Of a stretch of DNA of 32,853 nucleotides, positions 15,942 to 24,007 are shown in pieces. The notes beneath the pieces are model-generated. The model was not told where the DNA came from. It was given only the letters and a program-made list of their open reading frames with translations, and made no database searches. A program made the position numbers and the translations under genes. The stretch comes from an uncultured Rhodospirillaceae bacterium (lineage in GTDB: Bacteria; Pseudomonadota; Alphaproteobacteria; Rhodospirillales; Magnetospirillaceae), in NCBI GenBank assembly GCA_903899885.1, contig CAIULK010000006.1, positions 1 through 32,853 on the forward strand, read 5' to 3'. Position 1 is the first letter of the stretch. Each line of letters begins with the position of its first letter.

Positions 15942-17087
15942 ATGGACAACGTTTGGCTTGTATCGGCGCTATGGATCGGTCTGGCGCTAGCGGCGTCGCT
16001 GATCTCCATCTGGGCGGCCATCTCGGTCGCGCTGATCGAGATCATGGTAGGGGCCATGGCCGGCAACACCATCGGCCTCACCCTGGCTCCCTGGGTCAAT
16101 TACCTTGCCGGATTCGGCGCCATCCTGCTGACCTTCCTGGCCGGGACCGAGATCGACGCGGCGGTGGTGCGCAAGAACCTGTGGGCCAGCTTCAGCATCG
16201 GGGTGGTCAGCTTCGCGGCGCCCTATGCTGGGGTGCTGCTTTACGCCCACTTCGTCGCGGGTTGGCCGTGGGATCAAGCGCAAATCGCCGGAATCGCCTT
16301 GTCCACCACCTCGGTCGCCGTGGTCTACGCGGTGATGGTCGAGAGCGGACTGAACAAGACCGAGTTGGGCCGGATCATCCTGGCGGCCTGCTTCATCACC
16401 GATCTCGGCACCGTGCTGGCGCTGGGGATCATTTTCGCGAATTACAGTTGGATGCTCGCCCTGTTCTCGGCGGCAACGGCGGCTTGCATGTGGCTGCTGC
16501 CGAAGTTCACGCCCTGGTTCTTCGGAAAAATCGGCCATCGGGTCAGCGAGCCCGAAACCAAGTTCATCGCCCTGATCCTCTTCTTCCTGGGTGGCATGGG
16601 CAGCCTCGCCGGAAGCGAGGCGGTACTGCCCGCCTACCTGATCGGCATGGTACTGGCCCCGACCTTCCAGAAGGACCCCAGCCTCGCCCACCGCATGCGC
16701 GTGGTCGCCTTTACCATCCTGACACCGTTCTATTTCCTCAAGGCCGGATCGCTGGTGGATTTCAAGGCGGTGCTTGCCGGAGCCGGTCTGATCGCAGTGT
16801 TCCTCGCCCTCAAGATGGCAACCAAGTTCATCGGTATCGTGCCGCTGACGCGGGCATTCCGCTTCGACCGCCGCGACGGCATGTACACCACTTTGATGAT
16901 GTCCACCGGCCTGACCTTCGGCACCATCTCGGCCCTGTTCGGCCTGACCAAGGGCATCATCGACCAGAGCCAGTACACCATCCTGGTGGCTGCCGTGATC
17001 GGCAGCGCCGTCGTCCCCACCCTGATCGCCCAGCGTTGGTTCCAGCCCCGTGTGACCCCGCCCAAGGAGGAGGCTCAGCATGTTTAA
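15942..17087 (+). CDS. Cation/proton antiporter (CPA2, Na+/H+ exchanger type)
   Basis: 381 residues, about 12 membrane segments, no cytosolic TrkA-N domain. Typical segments are YLAGFGAILLTFLAGTEID, ALSTTSVAVVYAVM (the unwound-helix region) and ACFITDLGTVLALGIIF with the Asp expected at the ion site; GGMGSLAGSEAVLPAYLIGM follows. Antiporters of this kind (NhaX-like) are a known class of genes under fluoride riboswitches, but their exact function in fluoride resistance is unclear; handling of proton or cation imbalance when HF enters is one idea. First gene of the second fluoride unit, GAGGAGG ribosome site, 8 bp overlap with the next gene. Confidence 0.9.
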   Translation: MDNVWLVSALWIGLALAASLISIWAAISVALIEIMVGAMAGNTIGLTLAPWVNYLAGFGAILLTFLAGTEIDAAVVRKNLWASFSIGVVSFAAPYAGVLLYAHFVAGWPWDQAQIAGIALSTTSVAVVYAVMVESGLNKTELGRIILAACFITDLGTVLALGIIFANYSWMLALFSAATAACMWLLPKFTPWFFGKIGHRVSEPETKFIALILFFLGGMGSLAGSEAVLPAYLIGMVLAPTFQKDPSLAHRMRVVAFTILTPFYFLKAGSLVDFKAVLAGAGLIAVFLALKMATKFIGIVPLTRAFRFDRRDGMYTTLMMSTGLTFGTISALFGLTKGIIDQSQYTILVAAVIGSAVVPTLIAQRWFQPRVTPPKEEAQHV

Positions 17088-17499
17088 GCAGATCGTCATC
17101 GCCAATGATGGGTCAGAAGGGGCGTTCAAGGCGCTGTCCTTCGCCCTCGACCTCGCCCATCTCCATCATGCTCATCTTCACATGCTGTTGGTCGAAGAAC
17201 TGCCGGATTTCCCCGCTTCCATCGACGAGGTGATGGAGGAGAAGGACGAGGCCGACCACCGCTTCAAGGCCGTCATCGATCGCGCTCAAGCCTTGGCGAA
17301 GCTCAAGCACGCTAAGATGGAGGTGCATGTGCTGGCCGGTCATCCCGTCCGGACCATCGTCGATTTCCTCAAGGACCAAGCCATCGACCATCTGGTGATC
17401 GGCTTCATGGGGCATTCCGCCCTCTACGAGCGGATCATTGGCGGCACGGCGGACCGGCTGGTCCGGTTCAGCCCATGCTCGGTAACGGTGGTCAAGTAG
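17080..17499 (+). CDS. Universal stress protein, UspA family
   Basis: 139 residues, one Usp domain: MFKQIVIANDGSEGAFKALSFALDLA at the start and the nucleotide-binding pattern G-x2-G-x9-G-G in GFMGHSALYERIIGGTADRLV, ending SPCSVTVVK. ATP binding is therefore likely. Its ATG overlaps the antiporter gene by 8 bp, and the PAP2 gene begins on the next base after its stop. Usp proteins beside antiporters often regulate them; uspA-type genes are also known in fluoride riboswitch regulons. Confidence 0.92.
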   Translation: MFKQIVIANDGSEGAFKALSFALDLAHLHHAHLHMLLVEELPDFPASIDEVMEEKDEADHRFKAVIDRAQALAKLKHAKMEVHVLAGHPVRTIVDFLKDQAIDHLVIGFMGHSALYERIIGGTADRLVRFSPCSVTVVK

Positions 17500-18198
17500 A
17501 TGGCGAAGAGACCCGTTGTGTTCGTGGGTCTGCTGCTGTTGGCGAGCCTGATCTTCACGTTGTTCCCGCAGGTTGACCAAGGCGTGAGCGGGCTGTTTTA
17601 CCGCTCTGGCGGTGGTTTTTTCCTGTACGCCAACCCGATCATCCGCACCATCAACGGTGTCGTTCCTCCTTTGGCCGTGGGTTCCGGTATCGTCCTGGTG
17701 ACGATCCTGGCGTGGGCGGGGTGGACAAAGCGGCCGGTTGCCGGGCTGTCCTGGCGGGCCGCCGCCTATTTGCTGGCCGTGTTGCTCGTCGCTCCCGGTC
17801 TGCTCGCCAACACGGTGCTGAAAGATCATTGGGGGCGGGCAAGGCCATCGCATACGGTCGCGTTCGGGGGCAAGAAGACGTTCACCCCCGCCCTGATCGT
17901 CTCCGACCAGTGCGACCACAATTGCTCGTTCGTCTGCGGCCACGCGGCCATGGCGTTCACCCCGATGGCCTTGGCCTTCGTTCTGCGAACCCGCCGCCAG
18001 CGGCGGTACGCCTTGGCCGCCGGCCTCGGGTCGGGTGGCCTCGTCGGCGTGGTCAGGATCATCGAGGGCGGCCATTTCCTCAGCGACGTGCTGTTCGCCG
18101 GGCTGCTGGTCTATGGGGTGGCCTGGGGGCTGGCGACAGTCATGCTGCAGCACATCCCCTCGCGCTTGCAGTCAGCGGCTCGGCGGAACGATGAATGA
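17500..18198 (+). CDS. PAP2-superfamily membrane phosphatase (first copy)
   Basis: 232 residues, about six membrane segments. The three phosphatase motifs are visible: KDHWGRARP (motif 1), SFVCGHAAMAF (motif 2, where Pro-Ser of the usual PSGH is replaced by Val-Cys) and RIIEGGHFLSDVLFA (motif 3 with the catalytic His). Members remove phosphate from lipid pyrophosphates or lipid A. The ATG directly follows the uspA stop. The long loop before motif 2 (FGGKKTFTPALIVSDQCDHNC) has two cysteines. Substrate unknown; a second PAP2 gene sits in the third fluoride unit, which suggests a shared need for a membrane phosphatase. Confidence 0.88.
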   Translation: MAKRPVVFVGLLLLASLIFTLFPQVDQGVSGLFYRSGGGFFLYANPIIRTINGVVPPLAVGSGIVLVTILAWAGWTKRPVAGLSWRAAAYLLAVLLVAPGLLANTVLKDHWGRARPSHTVAFGGKKTFTPALIVSDQCDHNCSFVCGHAAMAFTPMALAFVLRTRRQRRYALAAGLGSGGLVGVVRIIEGGHFLSDVLFAGLLVYGVAWGLATVMLQHIPSRLQSAARRNDE

Positions 18199-18577
18199 AC
18201 TTGTCTTCTGCTCCCGGTGTTTCCACCGCATCCCCGACGAGGCCACATACTGCCCCGATTGCGGAGGCGCCATCAGCGATGACGAACGGCGGACCTTTTC
18301 AGCCCGCTTGGTCGACGCCCTGAATCATCCTCTGTCCGAGGTACGGATGCGGGTCATCATCGCACTCGGTTGGCGTCGGCAGAAGGATGCTGCCGACGCC
18401 TTGGTGGCCTGCGCCATGAGAAACCCGGTGGACGTGATCGAAGGGCTGCAGATCGTGGACAGCCTGCGGGAAATCTTTATGGGTGAGCCTCGAAATCCCG
18501 GCCTCGAAGCCCTGATCGCTCGGCATCCCAGTGCGGTCATCCGTGCGGCGGCGGCCAGGGCGCTCTCCTGCACATGA
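18191..18577 (+). CDS. Small protein with zinc ribbon and HEAT-like repeats
   Basis: 128 residues. The N-terminus has CSRC-x11-CPDCG, a zinc ribbon (residues about 7-25). The remainder is helical with HEAT-like repeats: NHPLSEVRMRVIIALGWRRQKDAADALVACAM and RHPSAVIRAAAARAL. This combination suggests an adaptor that binds a protein or nucleic acid. The ATG overlaps the PAP2 stop by 8 bp, and the HAD gene follows after 7 bp. It is not a family recognised as fluoride-linked, but its place inside the operon argues for a role in the response. Confidence 0.75.
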   Translation: MNELVFCSRCFHRIPDEATYCPDCGGAISDDERRTFSARLVDALNHPLSEVRMRVIIALGWRRQKDAADALVACAMRNPVDVIEGLQIVDSLREIFMGEPRNPGLEALIARHPSAVIRAAAARALSCT

Positions 18578-18584
18578 GGTCTTG

Positions 18585-19358
18585 ATGCAGAATCTCGAAG
18601 CAGCGCCCATCACCGCGTTTGGTGCCATCGACATGGTGCTGACGGATGTGGACGACACCCTGACGCGGGATGGCCGTCTGGAGGGGCGGACGCTGGATGC
18701 CCTTGATCGGCTGCGGCGCCATGCCCTGCGGGTCATTCCGGTGACCGCCGCCTCGGCAGGGTGGGCATCGCTGATAGCCCACATGTGGCCGGTGGACGGC
18801 GTGATCGCGGAGAATGGCGGTTTGTTCTTTCGTCGGCAGGCGGATGGCCGCGTTCTCCGCCGTTACCTCGACGGCGGCGACGAGCGTGCGGCGGCACTTT
18901 CCACGCTCCGGCGATCCCTTCTGGAGCGCCACCCCTTCCTCCAGCCCGCCGAGGACCAGCCCTACCGCGAAACCAGCCTCGCCTTCGACCGACCATCGCC
19001 GGAGCAGGCGGCGGCGGTTCTCGCCAGTCTGGCCGAGTTCGGCGGCGGCGGGACGGTGAACTCGCTGTGGCTAGTGGCATGGCCGGGATTGCGCGGCAAG
19101 CTGACGGCAACCCGACGGGTGTTGTCCGAGGACTTCGGCCTGGACATCGACACCGCATCAAGCCGCGTCCTTTATGTCGGCGATTCCGAGAATGACCAGC
19201 CGATGTTCGCCCACTTCCCCTGCACCGTGGGCGTCTCCACCGTCATCCGGCACCACCTCGAACACTGGCCACGCTGGATCACGGCAGGTCCCGGCGGCGA
19301 AGGCTTCGTCGAAGTGGTGGAGCGTCTGATCGCGGTGCGGGCACAGTCCAGGCGTTGA
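18585..19358 (+). CDS. HAD-superfamily phosphatase
   Basis: 257 residues. Motif I is LTDVDDTLT with the nucleophilic Asp; motif II is in VIPVTAASAGWASLI; the cap contains the ENGGLFF stretch of the Cof/MPGP branch; motif IV is YVGDSENDQPMF. The family hydrolyses small phosphoesters such as phosphoglycerate derivatives or phosphoglycolate. GAGG precedes the ATG at 18585 by 6 bp. It ends the second fluoride unit, and the -35 box of the third promoter overlaps its stop codon. A role in clearing metabolites that build up when glycolysis is inhibited by fluoride is speculative. Confidence 0.85.
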   Translation: MQNLEAAPITAFGAIDMVLTDVDDTLTRDGRLEGRTLDALDRLRRHALRVIPVTAASAGWASLIAHMWPVDGVIAENGGLFFRRQADGRVLRRYLDGGDERAAALSTLRRSLLERHPFLQPAEDQPYRETSLAFDRPSPEQAAAVLASLAEFGGGGTVNSLWLVAWPGLRGKLTATRRVLSEDFGLDIDTASSRVLYVGDSENDQPMFAHFPCTVGVSTVIRHHLEHWPRWITAGPGGEGFVEVVERLIAVRAQSRR

Positions 19359-19383
19359 CCTGCCCCGCGTAACCCCCTACTGT
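19355..19383 (+). promoter_or_regulatory. Sigma-70 promoter of fluoride unit 3
   Basis: TTGACC at 19355-19360 (overlapping the HAD stop codon), a 17 bp spacer and TACTGT at 19378-19383. The aptamer core begins 15 bp later. Third copy of the shared promoter type. Confidence 0.78.
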
Positions 19384-19389
19384 TTCGGA

Positions 19390-19464
19390 ACATTCGATGG
19401 GAATGGGGTCTCCCGACAACCGCCGCAAGGCTGATGACTCCTACTGCGTAGCAATGCGCGGTGG
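19390..19464 (+). promoter_or_regulatory. Fluoride riboswitch (crcB motif) 3
   Basis: Aptamer core 19399-19444: P1 GGGA/TCCC around the loop with GGGGT, pseudoknot to ACTCC, hairpin GCC-GCAA-GGC, then GCTGATGACTCCTAC, and the extra downstream stem seen in the other copies. A terminator follows at once. It stands before crcB, the classic partner gene, which anchors the assignment of the two other copies. Confidence 0.96.
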
Positions 19465-19475
19465 GAAGTTGTGCC

Positions 19476-19516
19476 AACCCGCCGCCAACTGTTCAACAGT
19501 GAGGGGCGGGTTTTTT
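19476..19516 (+). terminator. Riboswitch-linked intrinsic terminator, unit 3
   Basis: AACCCGCC (19476-19483) pairs with GGCGGGTT (19505-19512), followed by six T from 19511. It lies between aptamer and crcB and is the probable off-state of the switch. Confidence 0.85.
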
Positions 19517-19551
19517 CATGCCCACGCCTCACCGGCACCGCGAGGATGGGC

Positions 19552-19935
19552 ATGACGTATCTTTTCGTTGCCGTTGGCGGGGCACTGGGGTCCACCCTCC
19601 GCTATTGGCTTTCCAGCCTGATCGCCAGCGCGGTCGGCCAGACCTTCCCCTGGGGAACGCTGGTGATCAACATCACCGGCTCTTTCGCCATCGGCCTGTT
19701 CGCGACGCTGACCGCGCCGGACGGGCGGGTGTTCGTGCCCGGCGAATGGCGCCAGTTCTTCATGGTGGGCGTGTGCGGCGGCTATACCACCTTCTCGTCC
19801 TTCAGCCTCCAGACCCTGACGCTCGCCAATGACGGCGAGTGGCTGTGGGCGGGGCTGAACATCGGCCTTTCCGTCGCTCTTTGTCTTTTCGGCGTTTGGC
19901 TCGGCCATTCCGGTGCCGTGCTGCTCAACAAGTAG
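19552..19935 (+). CDS. crcB: Fluoride channel CrcB/FluC
   Basis: Dual-topology dimeric membrane channel that lets fluoride out of the cell. 127 residues with four membrane segments and the family pattern: GGALGSTLRYWLS, PWGTLVINITGSFAIGL (with the conserved Asn) and VGVCGGYTTFSSFSLQT, which has the Phe and polar track residues of the pore. GAGGA lies 6 bp before the ATG at 19552. First gene of the third fluoride unit, directly behind the riboswitch terminator. Confidence 0.97.
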   Translation: MTYLFVAVGGALGSTLRYWLSSLIASAVGQTFPWGTLVINITGSFAIGLFATLTAPDGRVFVPGEWRQFFMVGVCGGYTTFSSFSLQTLTLANDGEWLWAGLNIGLSVALCLFGVWLGHSGAVLLNK

Positions 19936-19945
19936 GAGGACTGCC

Positions 19946-20296
19946 ATGCAGCTACCCAGAGAATGCGTCCTGCTTCGCATCTTCCTCGGTGAAAAAGAGC
20001 GGTGCGGCCATTCGCCCCTCTACGAGGCCATCGTCATGAAGGCCAGGGAGGAGGGCATGGCCGGCGCCACCGTGCTTCGCGGCCCCATGGGCTACGGCCA
20101 TTCCAGCCGCGTTCACACCGCCAAGATTCTTGACCTGTCGGAAGACTTGCCCATGGTCATCGAAATCGTGGACACCCACGATAAGGTGGGGAAGTTCCTG
20201 GAAACACTTGATCCCATGATGACCGGCGGGTTGATCACCATGGAAAAGGTGCAGGTTCTCCAGTATGGGCCTGGCCAGGGTGGGACATCCCCTTGA
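19946..20296 (+). CDS. DUF190 protein (PII-like fold), partner of CrcB
   Basis: 116 residues with the DUF190 pattern: LRIFLGEKERCGHSPLYEAIVMKAREEGMAGATVLRGPMGYG, then PMVIEIVDTHDKVGKFLETLDPMM and GLITMEKVQVLQY. The fold resembles PII signalling proteins. DUF190 genes lie beside crcB in many genomes, but the task is not established; sensing or gating of the channel is one possibility. AGGAGGA precedes the ATG; the stop overlaps the next start by one base (TGATG). Confidence 0.92.
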   Translation: MQLPRECVLLRIFLGEKERCGHSPLYEAIVMKAREEGMAGATVLRGPMGYGHSSRVHTAKILDLSEDLPMVIEIVDTHDKVGKFLETLDPMMTGGLITMEKVQVLQYGPGQGGTSP

Positions 20297-21483
20297 TGGC
20301 AGCCGTTTCGCCGGTCCCTGTCAGCGCCATTCCCAAGGGTGTCTGGGCGCTGGGTTTCGTCAGCCTGCTGATGGACACCTCCTCGGAGATGATCCACAGC
20401 CTGTTGCCGGTATTCCTGACTTCGGTGTTGGGTGTCAGTGCCCTGTCGGTCGGCATCATCGAGGGCATCGCCGAGGCAACTGCGGCCATCACCAAGGTGT
20501 TCTCCGGGGCCATCAGCGATTGGGTGGGAAAGCGCAAGCCGCTGGTGCTGTTCGGCTATGGCCTTGCCGCCCTGACCAAGCCGGTCTTCGCCCTGGCCCC
20601 CACGGTGGGTTGGGTGATCACCGCCCGCTTCGCCGACCGGCTGGGCAAGGGCATGCGGGGGGCGCCCCGCGACGCCCTGGTGGCCGACCTGACCCCGCCG
20701 CCGTTGATGGGGGCCGCCTTCGGCCTACGCCAATCCCTCGACACCGTGGGGGCATTTGCCGGGCCGCTGATCGCCATCCTGGTGATGGCGCTGGCCAGCG
20801 ACGATTACCGGCTGGTGTTCTGGCTCGCCACGGTCCCAGCCCTGCTGGCGGTCCTGCTGATCGTCTTCGGCATTCATGAGCCGACCATCCACAAGGAGGG
20901 CAGAGCCAGCCACCTGTCGTGGGCCGAGGTGAAGCGGTTTCCCCTGGCCTTTTGGGCGGTCGTTGCCATCGCCATGCTGATGACCCTGGCCCGCTTCAGC
21001 GAGGGCTTTTTGCTGTTGCGGGCGCAATCGGTCGGTCTGCAAGCCGCCCTGGTGCCGCTGGTTTTCGTGGTGATGAACATCGTCTACGCCGGAAGTTCTT
21101 ATCCGATCGGCCACCTGTCCGACAAACTCGGCAGGCGTGGGCTGCTGCTGGCTGGATTCGGAGTTCTCATCCTCGCTGATGGGGTTCTGGCCGGGGCCAG
21201 CGACATCGGGCAGGTGATGGCCGGAGTGGCGTTGTGGGGGCTGCACATGGGTATGACCCAGGGACTGCTCGCTGCCTTGGTTGCCGACACCGCTCCGGCA
21301 GCCGTGCGCGGCACCGCCTTCGGGGTGTTCAACCTCGCCTCCGGCCTTGCCCTGCTGCTCGCCAGCGTGATCGCAGGCTGGTTGTGGACCGCCATCGGCC
21401 CGGCGGCGACCTTCGAGGCGGGGGCAGCCTTTACCGCCGTCGCCTTGCTGGCCCTGCTTTTCTGGCGTGGAGATACTCGTTGA
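20296..21483 (+). CDS. Major facilitator superfamily transporter
   Basis: 395 residues with 12 predicted membrane segments. The loop between helices 2 and 3 has AISDWVGKRKPLVLFG and the repeat loop GHLSDKLGRRGLLLAG, both variants of the MFS A motif; FADRLGKGMRGAPRDALVAD is typical of one branch of bacterial MFS permeases often annotated as multidrug or metabolite exporters. Start at ATG 20296 overlaps the DUF190 stop. Substrate unknown; within this operon a fluoride-related solute such as an organic acid is conceivable. Confidence 0.88.
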   Translation: MAAVSPVPVSAIPKGVWALGFVSLLMDTSSEMIHSLLPVFLTSVLGVSALSVGIIEGIAEATAAITKVFSGAISDWVGKRKPLVLFGYGLAALTKPVFALAPTVGWVITARFADRLGKGMRGAPRDALVADLTPPPLMGAAFGLRQSLDTVGAFAGPLIAILVMALASDDYRLVFWLATVPALLAVLLIVFGIHEPTIHKEGRASHLSWAEVKRFPLAFWAVVAIAMLMTLARFSEGFLLLRAQSVGLQAALVPLVFVVMNIVYAGSSYPIGHLSDKLGRRGLLLAGFGVLILADGVLAGASDIGQVMAGVALWGLHMGMTQGLLAALVADTAPAAVRGTAFGVFNLASGLALLLASVIAGWLWTAIGPAATFEAGAAFTAVALLALLFWRGDTR

Positions 21484-22127
21484 CAGCCTCTAATAAAAGC
21501 TTTGCCGTGTTCTCGGCGGTGATGGCGGCAGCCATCGGTCTGAGCATCGTGCTGGTCGATCTTCCGGTTGCGGTTTTTTTCCATGGCATCGGCGACAGCC
21601 TGCTGGTCCAGATCGCAGGCACCACCACCGATGGCGGGTTGGCGGTGTGGTATCTGGTCGGTGCCGCCGTTCTCTTCCTGCTGTTCCGCTTCGTTCTTCG
21701 CCGACGGCAGGACGCGATGATGGCAGCCTTCGTTTTCGCCGCGGTTGCCCTATCCGGTATCGTGGCAGACATTCTCAAGTTCGTATTCGGGCGCCCCCGA
21801 CCAAAACTGCTGTTCCGCGATGACATCTTCCAGTTCCACTGGTTCAAGTTCGGGCACGACTGGAATTCGTTCCCGTCAGGCCATTCGACCACCGTGGCCA
21901 CCGTGGCGCTGGCTCTTTGCCTTATCGCTCCACGGTGGAAATTCGTTGTCATTCCATTTGGCGCAGCCTTGATAGCGACGCGGGTGATAACGACGGCCCA
22001 TTTCGTCAGCGACACCCTGTTCAGCACGTATCTGGGCCTGACCATCACATTCTGGGTTCACCACCACTTTCGGCGGCGTGGCCTGCTTCCGGCCAAACCC
22101 GTCTCGCACCACGGAGAGACATCATGA
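21480..22127 (+). CDS. PAP2-superfamily membrane phosphatase (second copy)
   Basis: 215 residues, about six membrane segments, with all three canonical motifs: [21 protein letters not shown] and [18 protein letters not shown] start at 21480 with GGAG 7 bp upstream overlaps the MFS stop by 4 bp and is the best-placed start; the first ATG (21525) would cut into the first membrane helix. The end overlaps enolase (ATGA). Only distantly similar to the first copy at 17500, whose motif 2 is altered, so the two are not a recent duplication. Lipid phosphate or undecaprenyl pyrophosphate are possible substrates. Confidence 0.87.
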   Translation: MTASNKSFAVFSAVMAAAIGLSIVLVDLPVAVFFHGIGDSLLVQIAGTTTDGGLAVWYLVGAAVLFLLFRFVLRRRQDAMMAAFVFAAVALSGIVADILKFVFGRPRPKLLFRDDIFQFHWFKFGHDWNSFPSGHSTTVATVALALCLIAPRWKFVVIPFGAALIATRVITTAHFVSDTLFSTYLGLTITFWVHHHFRRRGLLPAKPVSHHGETS

Positions 22128-23383
22128 CCAAAATTTCCTCCATTTCCGCCCAAGAGATACTCGATTCGCGCGGCAACCCGACCGTTCGCGTCCATTTGGC
22201 GCTCGATAATGACATCCGGGTGTCGGCCTCGGTCCCGTCGGGGGCCTCGACCGGCGAAAACGAGGCGGTGGAATTACGGGACGGCGACAAGTCCCGCTAC
22301 GGCGGCAAGGGTGTCTTGAAAGCAGTCGCCAACGTCAATGAACTGATCGCTCCCAAGCTGATCGGTCTCGATCCGACCAAGCAAGCCGAGATCGACGCGC
22401 TGCTGCTGGAGATTGACGGCACCCCCAACAAAGCTAAGCTGGGCGCCAACGCCATCCTCGGCGTGTCGATGGCGGCGGCGCAGACGTCACGGCTGCCGCT
22501 CTACGCTTATCTCGGCGGTCCCGGCGCCACCCGCCTGCCGGTGCCGATGATGAACATCCTCAACGGCGGCAAGCACGCCGACAATTCGGTGGACTTCCAG
22601 GAGTTCATGGTGATGCCGGTGGGGGCGCCTACCTTTGCCGAGGCGCTGCGCGCCGGGGCCGAGACCTTCCACACGCTGGCGAAAATCCTGGCGAAGAAGG
22701 GCTACGCCACCTCGGTCGGTGACGAGGGCGGATTCGCCCCCAACCTCAAGAGCAACGAGGAAGCCTGCGAAGTCATCGTCGAAGCCATCCAGGCGGCAGG
22801 CTACAAGCCCGGCAAAGACATCGCCATCGCTCTCGACCCGGCGGCCAGTTCGTTCCATGCGGGCGGAACCTACGACCTCGCCAAGTCGGGACAGGGCAAG
22901 AAGACCAGCGCGGAGATGGTCGCGCTTTATGGCCGCTGGCTCGACGCCTATCCCATCGTCTCCATCGAGGACGGCCTGGACGAGAACGACTGGAGCGGCT
23001 TTGCCCAGCAGAACGCGGCGCAGGGCGTACGCATCCAAATCGTCGGCGACGACATCTTCGTCACCAACACCACCTTCATCCGCCGCGGCATCGCCGAGAA
23101 GACGGCCAATGCGGTGCTGATCAAGCTCAACCAGATCGGTACCGTGACCGAGACGATTCAGGCCATCCAGCTCTGCCGCGAAGCAGGGTGGAACTATGTC
23201 ATCTCCCACCGCTCGGGCGAGACCGAGGACACCTTCATGGCCGACTTTACCGTCGCCATGGGCGGCGGCCAGATCAAGACCGGCTCGGCCTGCCGCAGCG
23301 AGCGCATCGCCAAGTACAACCGCCTGCTGGAGATCGAGGCCGAGTTGGGCAAGGCGTCGGTGTTCCGCTCGCCGTTCGCATGA
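22124..23383 (+). CDS. eno: Enolase in a fluoride-riboswitch operon
   Basis: Converts 2-phosphoglycerate to phosphoenolpyruvate; a classic target of fluoride together with phosphate. 419 residues with all catalytic elements: loop SGASTGE, GGKHADN with the active His, DFQEFM, GDEGGF (catalytic Glu), metal ligands in [18 protein letters not shown] and VGDDIFVTN, the Lys in [18 protein letters not shown] and QIKTGSA. GGKHADN and ALDPAASSF differ slightly from the commonest forms. A housekeeping eno is expected elsewhere, so this would be an inducible copy, either raising dosage or less sensitive to fluoride. Overlaps both neighbours by 4 bp. Confidence 0.96.
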   Translation: MTKISSISAQEILDSRGNPTVRVHLALDNDIRVSASVPSGASTGENEAVELRDGDKSRYGGKGVLKAVANVNELIAPKLIGLDPTKQAEIDALLLEIDGTPNKAKLGANAILGVSMAAAQTSRLPLYAYLGGPGATRLPVPMMNILNGGKHADNSVDFQEFMVMPVGAPTFAEALRAGAETFHTLAKILAKKGYATSVGDEGGFAPNLKSNEEACEVIVEAIQAAGYKPGKDIAIALDPAASSFHAGGTYDLAKSGQGKKTSAEMVALYGRWLDAYPIVSIEDGLDENDWSGFAQQNAAQGVRIQIVGDDIFVTNTTFIRRGIAEKTANAVLIKLNQIGTVTETIQAIQLCREAGWNYVISHRSGETEDTFMADFTVAMGGGQIKTGSACRSERIAKYNRLLEIEAELGKASVFRSPFA

Positions 23384-23871
23384 GCGAGGACAGGCCCTAC
23401 CGGCGGGGCGTCGGCGTAGTCCTGCTGAACAAAGATGGCTTGGTGTTCGCGGGCTGCCGCGCCGACCGCGAGGAGGAGGCGTGGCAGTTGCCCCAGGGCG
23501 GCATGGAATCGGGCGAAAGGCCGATTTCTGCCGCTTTCCGGGAACTGAGGGAGGAGATCGGCTGCGATAAGGCCGAGGTGATCGACCAGTTGCGAGTGGT
23601 CACCCGCTACGACTTCCCGCCCGAGGCTGCCGACACGGAACGGGGCAGCCTGTATCGCGGCCAGGAGCACCGCTGGGTGGTGATGCGCTTCCTGGGTGAA
23701 GACGGCAATATCGACCTTAGTCGGTCGGAAGCTGAGTTCCGTGCTTGGCGATGGCTGCCCTGGCAGGAGGTTGTCGAACGGGCTGTCGCATTCAAACGCT
23801 CCGGCTACGCCAAGGTATTCGAGGAATTGGCGGATGAGCGCCTCATAGGAGGCATCAGGTCTCCGCCATGA
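23380..23871 (+). CDS. rppH: RNA pyrophosphohydrolase RppH (Nudix)
   Basis: 163 residues. Start [21 protein letters not shown], then [14 protein letters not shown] and the Nudix box ending [11 protein letters not shown], and the end [14 protein letters not shown] are all typical of RppH/IalA, which removes pyrophosphate from RNA 5' ends or from dinucleoside polyphosphates. It overlaps the enolase stop (ATGA) and closes the third fluoride unit. Nudix enzymes and pyrophosphatases use metal clusters that fluoride can block, so an inducible copy may make up for inhibition; this is inference. Its 3' end overlaps a pseudogene remnant on the other strand. Confidence 0.92.
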   Translation: MSEDRPYRRGVGVVLLNKDGLVFAGCRADREEEAWQLPQGGMESGERPISAAFRELREEIGCDKAEVIDQLRVVTRYDFPPEAADTERGSLYRGQEHRWVVMRFLGEDGNIDLSRSEAEFRAWRWLPWQEVVERAVAFKRSGYAKVFEELADERLIGGIRSPP

Positions 23872-24007
23872 TTTTCCCCATGTCGCGGACGTCATATCCG
23901 CCGATAGCCTTGAATTCGTTCTGAAATTTCTCCGAGCTGAGAATTTTCTGCATCGTCGCCATCTCTGGCGACTCAAGGCGTTCCCTCTTCACAACGATAT
24001 CGTACCG
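23855..24007 (-). pseudogene. C-terminal remnant of a periplasmic-binding-protein-like domain gene
   Basis: The last 50 codons read [15 protein letters not shown], then a helix and [19 protein letters not shown]. The GGYDV-x2-MG ending is the usual end of PBP-like domains (PF12727 type) found in molybdate-related regulators and MoeA-like proteins. Everything before it is gone: the frame joins directly to istB sequence near 24009. Its stop overlaps the end of rppH by 17 bp. A truncated gene, not expected to be functional. Confidence 0.68.

Noticed and set aside
15987-17129. A 380-codon minus-strand frame across the antiporter gene
   Set aside because: The plus strand encodes a clear antiporter with membrane segments; the minus frame is low in hydrophobic residues and without motifs.
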